Of a stretch of DNA of 64,000 bases, positions 16,948 through 26,009 are shown piece by piece (positions within the stretch are counted from its first letter, which is position 1; the number at the start of each line of letters is the position of its first letter). This DNA comes from Bacillota bacterium (GTDB lineage: Bacteria; Bacillota; Clostridia; Lachnospirales; Lachnospiraceae), in the NCBI GenBank assembly GCA_023411215.1, contig JAEYOY010000021.1:56804-120803 (forward strand). The letters are read 5' to 3'. Below the pieces are notes generated by a model that worked only from the letters and a program-made list of their open reading frames with translations, did not search any database and was not told where the DNA came from. A program made the position numbers and the translations under genes.

Positions 16948-17142
16948 TTACTTTTTATTTTCCTTATTCCATTTAAGCCATCGAAATAAAATATAAAACG
17001 AAAATATCCATTCAAATAATAAAATGATAAGAAACACAACAAAAGGTAAAATCCTTAAATAAACTAAAATTATCGAAAGAAAACATAATACACAGATAGA
17101 AAATAAAATAATTTTAGCTTTTCTATTAAACTCAATTTTCAT
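16948..17142 (-). CDS. Small two-helix membrane protein, unknown function
   Basis: About 64 residues from ATG 17142, with GGAGG ten bases upstream (an in-frame TTG at 17148 is four bases from it). Basic ends surround two hydrophobic segments. No family recognised. It lies alone between the TraB-family gene and the ASCH-like gene. Confidence 0.5.
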   Translation of the reverse strand: MKIEFNRKAKIILFSICVLCFLSIILVYLRILPFVVFLIILLFEWIFSFYILFRWLKWNKENKK

Positions 17143-17244
17143 TTTCAATAATCCTCCATTAAATTAATGGGCTGACTTTGTTGTCACCGTTAATCGGACC
17201 ACATTCCAGATTATACTGACGGCATATCACTAAAATAATGCCAT

Positions 17245-17709
17245 CTAGAATCTTGATTTTTCATAATTATACGGAATACTTGTCCCAACGACCACATCTT
17301 CTATCTTTTCTATTATAAGCCAATCATCCATATTTCCTTGATGATCAAATTCTAACGGCATAATATCCTTAACATCTTTAAATTCAACCAGGCACAGGCA
17401 TTTCTTATGCCAACGCTCCTTCTGTTTGGGTGAGAGATTAAGTTTACTTTGATTGTCATTAAGGATTTTATCGATCTCATCCTCTAAAAGCTTGGTATAG
17501 TTTTCAACCTTAGTAACCGTGGCGGAAGCAGTAATTTTACTTGTACCCTTTTGCATAAAATAAAGTGTTTCTCCTTCAAATACTCTGCTATGTGGTATTT
17601 TTCTACCAGCTGCTCCACGCACTACCATAGTTTTTGTACCGGCCAGAATTTTATCAAGTACCTTCTCTCCATTCTTCCCTTCATTATCGCAGTATACTAG
17701 ATGAACCAT
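17245..17709 (-). CDS. ASCH/PUA-like domain protein
   Basis: 154 residues. The N-terminal half reads like an ASCH/PUA-type beta-barrel: K-I-L-A-G-T-K-T-M-V-V-R-G, then G-E-T-L-Y-F and a strand with A-S-A-T-V-T-K-V-E. The family is proposed to bind RNA or modified bases. The C-terminal half has no clear signature. The start has AAAGGGGG upstream. Family call is tentative. Confidence 0.5.
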   Translation of the reverse strand: MVHLVYCDNEGKNGEKVLDKILAGTKTMVVRGAAGRKIPHSRVFEGETLYFMQKGTSKITASATVTKVENYTKLLEDEIDKILNDNQSKLNLSPKQKERWHKKCLCLVEFKDVKDIMPLEFDHQGNMDDWLIIEKIEDVVVGTSIPYNYEKSRF

Positions 17710-17848
17710 AGCTAATCCCCCTTTATTACTATTTTATTCCATATGAATTGTACAATAGATAGGAAAATATCTCAACCCGATTTTGAACAATAATATAGTG
17801 TAAGCTTACAATTTATTACATGGGACGCAATCACCTAAGCAATAAAAA

Positions 17849-17892
17849 AGCTCCTATCAGTTGAAATTTAATCGTTGATAGAAAGCTCATTT
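17849..17892. terminator. Bidirectional terminator-like hairpin between divergent genes
   Basis: AGCT-x-CTATCA pairs with TGATAG-xx-AGCT (17849-17887), with A6 before and T6 after. T-runs exist for both directions. It sits between two genes that start away from each other, where no terminator is expected, so a short RNA or lost gene may have ended here. The rest of 17710-18075 holds only the promoter region of the AAC(3)-type gene. Confidence 0.5.
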
Positions 17893-18075
17893 TTTAAAAT
17901 TATCCGCACTTCTATTTCCAGATTAACACAATTTTAAATACAAGTCTACCATTATTTTGGGAAATTGATATGATTGTAAGGTAGAAACAGTTTGGACGTT
18001 TGATAGAGCGTATAGAAAGGCGACCAAAAGATTACTTTTCCATATAAAATAATAATATTCGTTGGAGGAAATCAG

Positions 18076-18816
18076 ATGGATTGTATTAAAAGACAAGAAA
18101 TCATCTCTGGACTCCAGTCACTCGGCATCAGACCCGGAATGGAGCTGGAAGTACATAGTTCATTGAATAGCTTTGGCTATGTGGAAGGCGGTGCCTTAAC
18201 TGTTATTGAGGCTTTGAAAGAAACAGTAGGCAGTAATGGAAGTATATTCATGCCCTCACTCAGGTTGTCACCCAATCTTCCGCTAACAAAAGCAGATAAT
18301 GAGTTAGGGCTAACCTGTAAAATAAAGATACTTGAGCCCGATACAGAACGCAGTGCAATGGGCCTAATCGCCGATACTTTTAGACAAATGCCTGAGGTAG
18401 TAACAGGTGAAGGTATTTTTCGTGTTTCTGCCTGGGGAAAAAATGCTGGCAAAGTTTCAACCGGATTTCAATATCTTATTGATAACAGCGGTAAGGCACT
18501 GCTTTTAGGCGTCGACATCTATCGTTTAACAGCCATGCATTACGTTGAGGATTTGCTTCCGCAAAGGATCCGTGACATTTTTAAACCATCCGAAGAAGTG
18601 AATCAGCTTTATCCCCCTGACCAGTGGTTCATAGAGACGGGAGAACCACCGGTAAAGCCCTGGTATACCATCCAGTCAATGGCTTATGATAAGGGCATAA
18701 TAAAAACAGGGCAAATCGGCAAATGTGAATGTATGTTTTTTGATCTCCGAGATGTTGTCGGTCTCTATCAAAAAGAGCTTAAGCACAACCCTTTCAAATT
18801 ATACGGGTTAGAGTAA
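18076..18816 (+). CDS. AAC(3)-type aminoglycoside N-acetyltransferase family protein
   Basis: 246 residues of the antibiotic NAT family, which uses acetyl-CoA to acetylate the 3-amino group of aminoglycosides. Visible are V-H27-S-S-L, the G-G-A-L-T-V-I-E-A-L helix, and G-V-D-I-Y-R-L-T152-A-M-H155-Y-V-E158, the equivalent of the family T-x-x-H-x-x-E site. The start has GGAGG. Many chromosomal members of this family act on unknown amines and do not give resistance, so resistance should not be assumed. It is monocistronic. Confidence 0.85.
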   Translation: MDCIKRQEIISGLQSLGIRPGMELEVHSSLNSFGYVEGGALTVIEALKETVGSNGSIFMPSLRLSPNLPLTKADNELGLTCKIKILEPDTERSAMGLIADTFRQMPEVVTGEGIFRVSAWGKNAGKVSTGFQYLIDNSGKALLLGVDIYRLTAMHYVEDLLPQRIRDIFKPSEEVNQLYPPDQWFIETGEPPVKPWYTIQSMAYDKGIIKTGQIGKCECMFFDLRDVVGLYQKELKHNPFKLYGLE

Positions 18817-19029
18817 TGGAAAGACACCCTGCAGTGCTGCTTATCGACTAGAAACTGCTTTTCTAGTATTTTTACTTTACTTTACTTTCCTTGCCTTTCT
18901 TCCAAACCGCCATTTATTTTCCGCGCGATATATAATGAATACTGTAATTCCCTTATATGGTTCTATCTTATTAATAGCAAATACCTCCCTGACTTGGATT
19001 AGTTATTTTTGCTTCGTATTTCCTTATAA

Positions 19030-20145
19030 TTATTTTGTTCCGTAGGAAATCATCAGCCCCTGAACCTTAAGGAACTCTTTCTCAGAACCCGCATCGGCAA
19101 AATGATTTGCTATTCTGGCTTGCATCATCAAGAACTTTTCCGTATCTGCTCTTTTAATCCCTCTATTCATAAAAAACTCAATTAAGCCTTCATTCTCTGC
19201 AATTCCAGTTGCTTTATCCCATCCATTTATTTGTATAAACTCCTGCAATTCTTTCTCATAATCCATCTTATCCGGGTAGGTGAATATCACTTTATCATTC
19301 ATTCTTACACCGATATCATGTAACCCCAACTGATGCATATAAAATGGCAGGCGCATTCCGATTGCATAATCTCTGCCCTCCCTCTCCAGTTCTGTTCTCC
19401 AGAGCGGATGATAATCAAAATTCGTACATAGTTCATCGTAGCTGATTCCGTCGATATAAATTCCGTCGTTTTCAAATTCTCTATTCACTTCCACACCGAC
19501 TACCATGCCACCTTTTCTGACCACCTCAATCATATTAGCAAGAACCTCCAACGGCCTGTTTAAATGACGCAAGCATGCCTGGCAGATGGCTAAGTCAAAT
19601 TTCTTGCCAATATTAAGATGATAAAGGTCTGATTCAATGAAGGCCACTGGAATATTCGTATCTACGAATGTTACTTTTGCCTTATTAATAAAGCTCAAAC
19701 TATCAATCCCGGTATAGGTGCTCCCCTCCGGTAATGCTTCCATCAGCTTTCTTCCTAAATAACCGTCTCCGCACCAAAAGTCTATCACATGAATTGGTGA
19801 GGTAATATGCCAGACATTCTCTACTAAGAATTTCAGATAATCATCATTCCAGAAATTCCTTCTGTTCTGAAATAGTTTATCCGTATTCTCATTCCACTTA
19901 GATCTATCATCTGTATTTCGTTGTATGTATTGTTGTTCACGCAAGGGTCTTAACCCCAGTAATTCATCCACCGACACATTAAAATACTCGGCGATAGCCG
20001 GTAGTAACGTGATATCCGGCATTGTCGTACCTGTCTCCCATTTGCTTACCGATTGATAAGTAACCCCCAATACCTCTGCCAGCTCCTGCTGCCCGATTCG
20101 TTTTTGTTTTCTTAACTCCGCTATTTTAAGATTAACTTTTGCCAT
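19030..20145 (-). CDS. XRE-type helix-turn-helix fused to SAM methyltransferase
   Basis: 371 residues. An XRE HTH spans residues 5-60, with the L-G-V-T-Y-Q-S-V-S-K-W-E-T-G recognition region. It is joined through a polar linker to a Rossmann methyltransferase (about 110-250) with motif I at 120-130 (V-I-D-F-W-C-G-D-G-Y-L) and G-I-D at 146-148. The target of methylation is unknown. The same arrangement is seen in Firmicute regulators that sense or modify a small molecule. AGGAGG precedes the start. A damaged second copy lies at 55399-55612. It is a lone gene, possibly autoregulated. Confidence 0.88.
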   Translation of the reverse strand: MAKVNLKIAELRKQKRIGQQELAEVLGVTYQSVSKWETGTTMPDITLLPAIAEYFNVSVDELLGLRPLREQQYIQRNTDDRSKWNENTDKLFQNRRNFWNDDYLKFLVENVWHITSPIHVIDFWCGDGYLGRKLMEALPEGSTYTGIDSLSFINKAKVTFVDTNIPVAFIESDLYHLNIGKKFDLAICQACLRHLNRPLEVLANMIEVVRKGGMVVGVEVNREFENDGIYIDGISYDELCTNFDYHPLWRTELEREGRDYAIGMRLPFYMHQLGLHDIGVRMNDKVIFTYPDKMDYEKELQEFIQINGWDKATGIAENEGLIEFFMNRGIKRADTEKFLMMQARIANHFADAGSEKEFLKVQGLMISYGTK

Positions 20146-20234
20146 ATTCGCTTACCTCCTGAGTTAATATTAGCATAACGATTCATTCAATAATATAACG
20201 CATGACGTGAAGCAACTCACTTATTAGGCGAATG

Positions 20235-20367
20235 TTAATTGATAATATCAACAGAATATATTAGGTTAAGCTTCTTAAAATTGTCATAATCCTCATCAGA
20301 TAAATCGAGGTAAGAGAAGCCCTCGTGTGAGCAAACCGCTAATACAATAATAATATAGAAAATACAT
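20235..20367 (-). pseudogene. Frameshifted small coding remnant
   Basis: A minus-strand ATG at 20367 has AGGAGG four bases upstream and opens a frame that stops after 23 codons. The neighbouring frame, from about 20343 to the stop at 20235, reads as 36 protein-like residues (contains Y-L-D-L-S-D-E-D-Y-D-N-F-K-K-L). A frameshift in the AT-rich start would join them. Family not recognised. Confidence 0.35.
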
Positions 20368-20485
20368 GAAGCCTCCTATATTACATATGAATGAATTTTT
20401 TAGTTGGGTTCATATATATTATAACGACTAATAACTTTTCGGCACTTGAATTAATTGTATAATAGAAGCAGCTTTTACTCAACAA

Positions 20486-20575
20486 TTATTTGTAAGCTTC
20501 TAATTGACATAGCTCAAGGACCATCGTCAACTGTTCACAATTACAATCGCTCATTAATTCTTCTAGTCGTTCCGC
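20486..20575 (-). pseudogene. C-terminal coding remnant
   Basis: About 30 in-frame residues on the minus strand (begins A-E-R-L-E-E-L-M, ends Q-L-E-A-Y-K) with no start and with stops just upstream. The composition looks like the end of a regulator. No family can be assigned. The remaining sequence between 20146 and 20941 holds only this, the previous remnant and a hairpin. Confidence 0.3.
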
Positions 20576-20636
20576 TTTATTATTTATTTTGTTTCATTAC
20601 ATGGTTTTTGACCGGGTAATTAACAGACTAAGATCC

Positions 20637-20675
20637 AAAAATGGCACCCATCACATTTTCATGATAAGGTGCCAT
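20637..20675 (-). terminator. Terminator-like hairpin, repeated family
   Basis: ATGGCACC (20641-20648) pairs with GGTGCCAT (20668-20675), with an inner ATCA/TGAT pair. On the minus strand it is followed by TTTTGG. It lies about 270 bases past the GH2 stop and may terminate that gene. It belongs to the four-copy family described in the findings. Confidence 0.6.
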
Positions 20676-20941
20676 AATCATCGAATTACTAACTACTTAC
20701 TACCTTCTGTACCTTTCCTTTTGTCAAACCAATCATATACCAGCTCACACATAATTACTACAAAAAGTCCCAAACTGTATGTACTGCTCATTTTAAAAAG
20801 TAGTAAGATTGATATAGTCTGTCGAAAAGTGCCAACCCTTTTCACAGATGGCTGTAAAACTGAAAGCAATGAGCTAATATCATTTGAATCGTAAGAATCC
20901 CATTAAAGCAATCAATTCTTGTATCTCTCATTATTAGCCTC

Positions 20942-22666
20942 TTATTTATTCCATTTGCCTTCATTAATTGCGCGAATGATTTCGACGTCGATTTTCGGTT
21001 GTCTATCATATGTACATAAACCATTAATTTCTTGCTCAACATCGGTTATTTCAGTATAGCAAAAACCTTGAACAAATGGAGATTTTAATAAAGGATACAC
21101 CACATCACAGTATCTCTGTGCGAAATCCTCATCCGAGGTAGCATTGGAATAACCCCAGCCTTCCCAATCACCTTTTTTATACGATATACCGCCAAACTCT
21201 GTCACCAATATTGGCTGTCCTTCATACTTCCAACCATTTGCCATGATAGGTCTTCCACCAGGTGCAAAATTCAGTATGTTCTCAAGGCTCTTATAACGCT
21301 CTTCTAGAATCTCTCTATTCCATTCATAGTCATGAATTGTGAGTAAGTCTGTACAGGTATGTTCCCAACCATCGTTTGATATCACCGGTCTTGTTTGATC
21401 TAAAGACTTTGTTAAATATACCATGGCTGCGCTGTGGCTTTGCTGTTCCTTTTTATCCTTAATGTTGAAAACACCCCAGGATTCATTCAAAGGCGTCCAA
21501 GCAACTATCGATGGATGATTATAATCTCTTAAGATTTCATCAATCCACTCATCTGTAATTCTCTTAACATATTTTCGTGAGTAAACATAAGCAGCTGCTA
21601 TCTCACCCCATACTAAGAAGCCTATTTTATCTGCGTGGTATAAAAATCTGGGGTCCTCTATTTTTTGATGCTTTCTAACCCCGTTAAAGCCCATCGATTT
21701 TGCTAATTCGATATCCTTAATGAAATCTTCATCAGTAGGTGCGGTTAATAAAGAATCTTCCCAATACCCCTGATCAAGAAGCAATTTTTGATAATATGGT
21801 CGATTATTTAATAAAAATCTACCATTTTCAATGGACACTTTTCTCATTCCAAAATAAGAAGCTACACTATCCACGACATGTCCAGCATCACAAACCTTGA
21901 ATATAACATCAAATAATCTAGGATTCTCAGGAGTCCAGGTCATCTCCTCTTGGAAATTCCAATTTCTCAAAATCTGTTGATCCAAGAGAACTTTATAGCT
22001 TCCTGCATTCCGTTTTGTTTCAATTGTATTAATGGTTAATAATTCCCCGGCAAAATATATCTCTGTTTTTAATTCAACTGTTTTGGGGCTATTGATTTCG
22101 TAATTAAACTCAACCTGCATATTATCCAAATCTGCTGTGATATAAATCTTCTCCAAATAGGCTTCTTCTACCGCTTCCAGCCATACTGTCTGCCAAATAC
22201 CGGTAGTCCTATTATAAAAAATTCCTTCCGAATTATCTTTCCAGTATTGTTTGCCTCTTGGGATTTCCAGATCACTTGGACCATCACAAGCCTTTAGAAC
22301 AATTGTATTACTATCATTTCTTAGAGCATGAGTGATATCCATTTCAAAGCTGATATGGCCTCCTGTGTGCTCCATAATAAAGACATCATTTACCCATACC
22401 TCGCAGAAATAATCAACTGCTCCAAAATGGAGGATTGTCTTCTTTCCTCTCATATAGTCCGGAAGGTCAAAGCTCCTGCGATACCATACAATTTCATGTG
22501 CATCCTGAATATTGATTCCGGACAATTTTGTCTGATATACATATGGAACAATAATCTTCTGATCAAAGCAATCTGTATCAAAAGAAAACTCCCACTCACC
22601 ATTTAAATTCATCCACTCATTTCTTACAAACTGTGGTCTTGGATATTCATTTCTCGGAACTCTCAT
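20942..22666 (-). CDS. Glycoside hydrolase family 2 protein
   Basis: 574 residues with the GH2 order: N-terminal sugar-binding jelly roll (about 1-165), immunoglobulin-like sandwich (170-275), TIM barrel (280-570). The catalytic pair is visible: acid/base E395 in P-L-N-E-S-W-G and nucleophile E490 in L-V-T-E-F-G-G. The family includes beta-galactosidases, beta-glucuronidases and beta-mannosidases; the short form resembles beta-glucuronidase-like members, but specificity is not certain. No signal peptide, so it acts on imported glycosides. The ArsR-type gene upstream points the same way and may control it, with a terminator between them. Confidence 0.88.
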   Translation of the reverse strand: MRVPRNEYPRPQFVRNEWMNLNGEWEFSFDTDCFDQKIIVPYVYQTKLSGINIQDAHEIVWYRRSFDLPDYMRGKKTILHFGAVDYFCEVWVNDVFIMEHTGGHISFEMDITHALRNDSNTIVLKACDGPSDLEIPRGKQYWKDNSEGIFYNRTTGIWQTVWLEAVEEAYLEKIYITADLDNMQVEFNYEINSPKTVELKTEIYFAGELLTINTIETKRNAGSYKVLLDQQILRNWNFQEEMTWTPENPRLFDVIFKVCDAGHVVDSVASYFGMRKVSIENGRFLLNNRPYYQKLLLDQGYWEDSLLTAPTDEDFIKDIELAKSMGFNGVRKHQKIEDPRFLYHADKIGFLVWGEIAAAYVYSRKYVKRITDEWIDEILRDYNHPSIVAWTPLNESWGVFNIKDKKEQQSHSAAMVYLTKSLDQTRPVISNDGWEHTCTDLLTIHDYEWNREILEERYKSLENILNFAPGGRPIMANGWKYEGQPILVTEFGGISYKKGDWEGWGYSNATSDEDFAQRYCDVVYPLLKSPFVQGFCYTEITDVEQEINGLCTYDRQPKIDVEIIRAINEGKWNK

Positions 22667-22694
22667 TTAATGTACCTCTTTTCTAGTGGTTTGC

Positions 22695-22730
22695 TTAGCC
22701 TTTTACTCCTGAATCTGAAAAAATCCCGCT
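22695..22730 (-). pseudogene. Possible C-terminal remnant of a sugar ABC permease
   Basis: About 45 bases upstream of the GH2 ribosome binding region, a minus-strand frame reads S-G-I-F-S-D-S-G-V-K-G followed by TAA. G-x-V-K-G at the very end is the usual C-terminus of MalG-type permeases. A TAG precedes it after two more codons. It could be chance. Confidence 0.25.
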
Positions 22731-23026
22731 TTGCTAAGACATATTAAAACATATTTAGTGTTTGTTTTGATGCTAAAAGATATTGTTTAAAACACCAATT
22801 ATGTTTCTATGTCTGTATTATATTATATATAATATATTATTACAACCTCTTCACCGATTATATTTTATATGTTTTTTACAACTCATTATTCTTTATGAAC
22901 ATTTTTACTGTCTATTTCCAGGATGCATGAAGTGTATTTATTCAGTTTTTATGTTTGTTATTGTAATAATAAACGGTTCACATCTATGTACTACTAAAGG
23001 GCCCATGAAATTCATCAAAAAGATAA
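22731..23026. other. Intergenic promoter region of the GH2 gene
   Basis: Extremely AT-rich (long TATATAATATA tracts near 22825-22845). It probably holds the GH2 promoter on the minus strand. No reading frame or repeat could be supported. Confidence 0.4.
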
Positions 23027-23061
23027 AGCATGTTAAAAGGGTAAGTTCCATTTAACATGCT
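23020..23061 (-). terminator. Terminator of the ArsR-type gene
   Basis: AGCATGTTAAA (23027-23037) pairs with TTTAACATGCT (23051-23061). On the minus strand it is followed by TTATCTTTTTGATG. It lies 38 bases past the stop at 23099. Confidence 0.8.
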
Positions 23062-23098
23062 CTAATTTACAATCGCATATTCATCATTCTATTGATGC

Positions 23099-24019
23099 CT
23101 AGTATTCCATACTTAGAATAATATTCTGTGGATGATCGCCAAACTTCTCACCAAAGATATTAAAGCCTCCGACGTATTTGGCATCCTTTCTATTTCCGAT
23201 TCGTACCACTAAAGGTTCATTTTCCTTTATAGCTAACATTCCTATATGGGTATCACTCACTCGGTTTTCATTAACATAACACCCGTCTTTTCTCACTTCC
23301 CAAGTCGTTAACAATCCGTACTGGGTGCTTCCGGACGACCAGGTCGACGGAGTAAGCCTCCCTCTTCTAGCCCCAAAATCTCCTGGTGACAGCCATGATC
23401 CACAATCAACCCCGTTGATCCATACGGTTATTTCTGATTTCCAATTCTCTCTGTAATTTGGTGCTTCTGAACAAATCTCCAGAGATAAGCCTATTCTCTT
23501 TAAATCAGATTTTTTTGGAATTTGATTAGGAAACTTGTACTCAATATAACCGCCAGAGCTCCAGATAATTTGTGCATTCATTCTATTCGGAAGATAAAAA
23601 CATTGTATTGAATCTTCATTTCCGATAAATCCATTTTCGTCAGCTATTCCACAAGTCGAAAACACTTCACAATCCGTATATGCACCGATTGGCATATTGA
23701 CACTAACTACTTGATTAACGTTTTTCGATAAATTATCAAGACTGATATTGACAATATCATTCTTTTTACTGCACAGCCTCACGGCCCCTCTTGTACCGGG
23801 TTGAACCTCAGTATTAATTAATTCCGCCTTCTCCAATATATTTACGTGAAGCGCTGCGCTTGACGGTGCTATATGAAGCTTTTCAGAAATCTCACCTATA
23901 TTCAAACTCTCTTCATAAAGTAGTTTTAATATTTCGAGTCTTACCGGAGAAGATAATGCTTTTCCGACATTACAAACCTCTTCCTCTTCACCCAGATCCA
24001 ATGCCAATAATTTAGCCAT
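23099..24019 (-). CDS. ArsR-type transcriptional regulator with large C-terminal domain
   Basis: About 306 residues from the ATG at 24019, which has AGAAGGTG upstream. The winged HTH spans about 15-85 (L-S-S-P-V-R-L-E-I-L-K-L-L, then I-A-P-S-S-A-A-L-H-V-N-I-L-E-K-A). The remaining 200 residues are rich in Trp, Gly and beta-strand patterns and have no metal-site cysteine motif, so this is not a metal sensor; it may bind a carbohydrate. Long ArsR-type proteins of this layout are found beside glycosidase genes. It precedes the GH2 gene. Confidence 0.75.
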   Translation of the reverse strand: MAKLLALDLGEEEEVCNVGKALSSPVRLEILKLLYEESLNIGEISEKLHIAPSSAALHVNILEKAELINTEVQPGTRGAVRLCSKKNDIVNISLDNLSKNVNQVVSVNMPIGAYTDCEVFSTCGIADENGFIGNEDSIQCFYLPNRMNAQIIWSSGGYIEYKFPNQIPKKSDLKRIGLSLEICSEAPNYRENWKSEITVWINGVDCGSWLSPGDFGARRGRLTPSTWSSGSTQYGLLTTWEVRKDGCYVNENRVSDTHIGMLAIKENEPLVVRIGNRKDAKYVGGFNIFGEKFGDHPQNIILSMEY

Positions 24020-24043
24020 AATTTCACCTTCTCTCAAATCACT

Positions 24044-24306
24044 TCAATAATGAATTTCCTTTGAATACATATTTTTTCTTAATCGAATTTTTGTTGCTAC
24101 TGACCAGTTCTTATTAATCGGTAAGCGTTGTATCCATGAATAACCATCATCTACAAGACAAAATTCCCTGCTGTCCAGCTTGCATTCAAGCTTTTCATGA
24201 ACTGCCTCAACAAATATGGCGGATGCATACCCGCTAAAGCGTTCTTGATATGTATTAAATAATATACATTTACTTGACTTTATACCACCGGCTCCTAGCG
24301 ATCTAC
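24044..24306 (-). pseudogene. 5'-truncated coding remnant of unknown family
   Basis: An open minus-strand frame of about 85 codons, ending at a TGA at 24044-24046, reads protein-like throughout (contains F-C-L-V-D-D-G-Y-S-W-I-Q-R-L-P) but has no start codon with a ribosome binding site, and a stop lies upstream near 24320. It sits between the ArsR-type gene and the TPR gene. The family is not recognised. A non-canonical start cannot be ruled out. Confidence 0.45.
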
Positions 24307-24338
24307 TTTCTTTTCATATTCGGTCACTTAGTGCCCCG

Positions 24339-25109
24339 TTATTCATTGGATATTGACAAATCAGCTCTTTCTTCTTTGGTTATCTTCTCCAATATTTCCC
24401 TTGAACTCTTAACAATCCAGAGCTTATTACCAAGTTTCTCTACCTTTTTGAATTTCTTTATGGCCTTCTCCGCTTCCCCCATCATTATCTCCATTTGTGC
24501 CAGACGAAACAAAATACTCAGATATTGTCTTCTATCTAAATCAGGGGTTCGTAATTTATTAAGATGTTCATAACTCAAATCATACTTACCTAGATAATAA
24601 TATCTCTCGCCAATTAATATTTCGACTGATTTTTGTAGCCTTTTTCCCAAAGGACTTAGCTTTACCAAGTTCGTTTCATATAATTGCTCCGCTTTATCAA
24701 TCTCCCCCAGCTCATAATAGCATAGGATGAGATTAATTGTATAAATGAGATATGATCCATCTTTTTCTGATATATATGAGGTATCTACTCCCTCCAAATA
24801 CTCTCTCGCAGTTTGGAAATTCCCCATAGCTATATGCCCAGCAGCACGATTAATAGCAAGACGGTGGACAATTCTTTGTTCTTTACCACGTCTCTTCTCT
24901 AGATGATCCATCATTTTCAAGAACCGTTCCGGGTCACAATCTGAGTCTAACGCTTTCCTTTGCAATGTGGTAATAATGTATCCTGAGATATAATTACAGA
25001 ATAATAAAATTATAAAGGTTATTATGAACGACATAATTACACTAACATCAAAATATACCAAAATAAGCATACTTATTAAGGCTATGATAAAAAATAATAT
25101 TTTAATCAT
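24339..25109 (-). CDS. Membrane-anchored TPR-repeat protein
   Basis: 256 residues. Two hydrophobic segments at the start (about 3-47) are followed by a cytoplasmic region (60-245) of helical repeats with TPR character: A-x-G-x-x-x-x-A-x-x-Y-L, C-Y-Y-E-L-G-E-I-D-K-A-E and G-E-A-E-K-A-I-K-K-F. TPRs bind other proteins; the partner is unknown. It is followed by the histidine phosphatase gene upstream in the same direction (84-base gap), so the two may be cotranscribed. Confidence 0.7.
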   Translation of the reverse strand: MIKILFFIIALISMLILVYFDVSVIMSFIITFIILLFCNYISGYIITTLQRKALDSDCDPERFLKMMDHLEKRRGKEQRIVHRLAINRAAGHIAMGNFQTAREYLEGVDTSYISEKDGSYLIYTINLILCYYELGEIDKAEQLYETNLVKLSPLGKRLQKSVEILIGERYYYLGKYDLSYEHLNKLRTPDLDRRQYLSILFRLAQMEIMMGEAEKAIKKFKKVEKLGNKLWIVKSSREILEKITKEERADLSISNE

Positions 25110-25192
25110 ATTTACCCACCAATTCCCCTCAAATGATATTAAGCCTTTGTAAGATGTATAAGCTGACGCTGTAAATATTCCGGTTATATTAC

Positions 25193-25921
25193 TTAGTCAT
25201 GGCGTTCATCCGTATTATCAAACATCTCACAAAACCTTGCAGCAAATGCCGGTGGCTCTCCTTTTGCATACAAATGTGAAATATCACCAAAAGAACTCAT
25301 CCGAAAATATGCTAATCCTTCTCTGCGCTCTTCCGTAATCAAAGTTGTCACTGAGGAAGGTGCTGCACAGAAGCCATGCCACAATACCATTGGTGAGATA
25401 CCAAGTAAATGTCCCAAAATAACGCATTCTACTCCAAAGTGACAGAAAAGGACAATAGTATCATCATTGGGCGTGATTGCACGAAATAAATTACCTTCAT
25501 GCTGATACCCGTGTTCCTTAAGCAGCTCATCCAGACCAGAATAAACGAAGGTGACCTCATTAATCACATTCCCTGACTGCATGATCGGCGTAGTATACCA
25601 AAGATTTCTATCATAGAATTCATTGACCTTAGTCCAATCGGACGGTAGAAAATCCCAAGGAATACGCTCATTACCAGATACCTCATCAATAATTGGTGCA
25701 TGAAATTCTCTAAGCCATGGGAGAATCTTGGCTTCACGCTTCATCTTTTTTAGCGTAACCGAAGCGGTATCCCTCGCTCTTCCTAACGGTGATACATAAA
25801 ATGCTTTTACCTCCATTTCAGAGATCCGATCTGATAAAAACTCTGCTTCTCTCCATCCTTTTTCTGTTAAGGAATCCTTACTATAGTCCGGATCCGCATG
25901 TCGTATAATGATTAATTTCAT
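25193..25921 (-). CDS. Histidine phosphatase family protein
   Basis: About 242 residues from ATG 25921, chosen because the family begins with K-L-I-I-I-R-H-A; the frame extends to 25969 with a close AAAGGA. The phosphorylated histidine is in R-H-A-D, the proton donor region in L-R-E-F, and a second histidine in L-F-C-H-F-G-V-E. This is the phosphoglycerate-mutase-like fold, usually a phosphatase on small phosphates. Substrate unknown. Confidence 0.85.
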   Translation of the reverse strand: MKLIIIRHADPDYSKDSLTEKGWREAEFLSDRISEMEVKAFYVSPLGRARDTASVTLKKMKREAKILPWLREFHAPIIDEVSGNERIPWDFLPSDWTKVNEFYDRNLWYTTPIMQSGNVINEVTFVYSGLDELLKEHGYQHEGNLFRAITPNDDTIVLFCHFGVECVILGHLLGISPMVLWHGFCAAPSSVTTLITEERREGLAYFRMSSFGDISHLYAKGEPPAFAARFCEMFDNTDERHD

Positions 25922-26009
25922 GTGTGTTTTGTATAATCCAAGGAACCCTTTATGAGTTGGCTGGATCATCTTCCTTTCTTACAATTGTAATAATGATAAG
26001 TAGCTGATT

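Noticed and set aside
22783..23055. Plus-strand open frame of 90 codons
   Set aside because: AT-rich, low-complexity Tyr/Leu/Ile content, ends in the ArsR terminator; no ribosome binding site.
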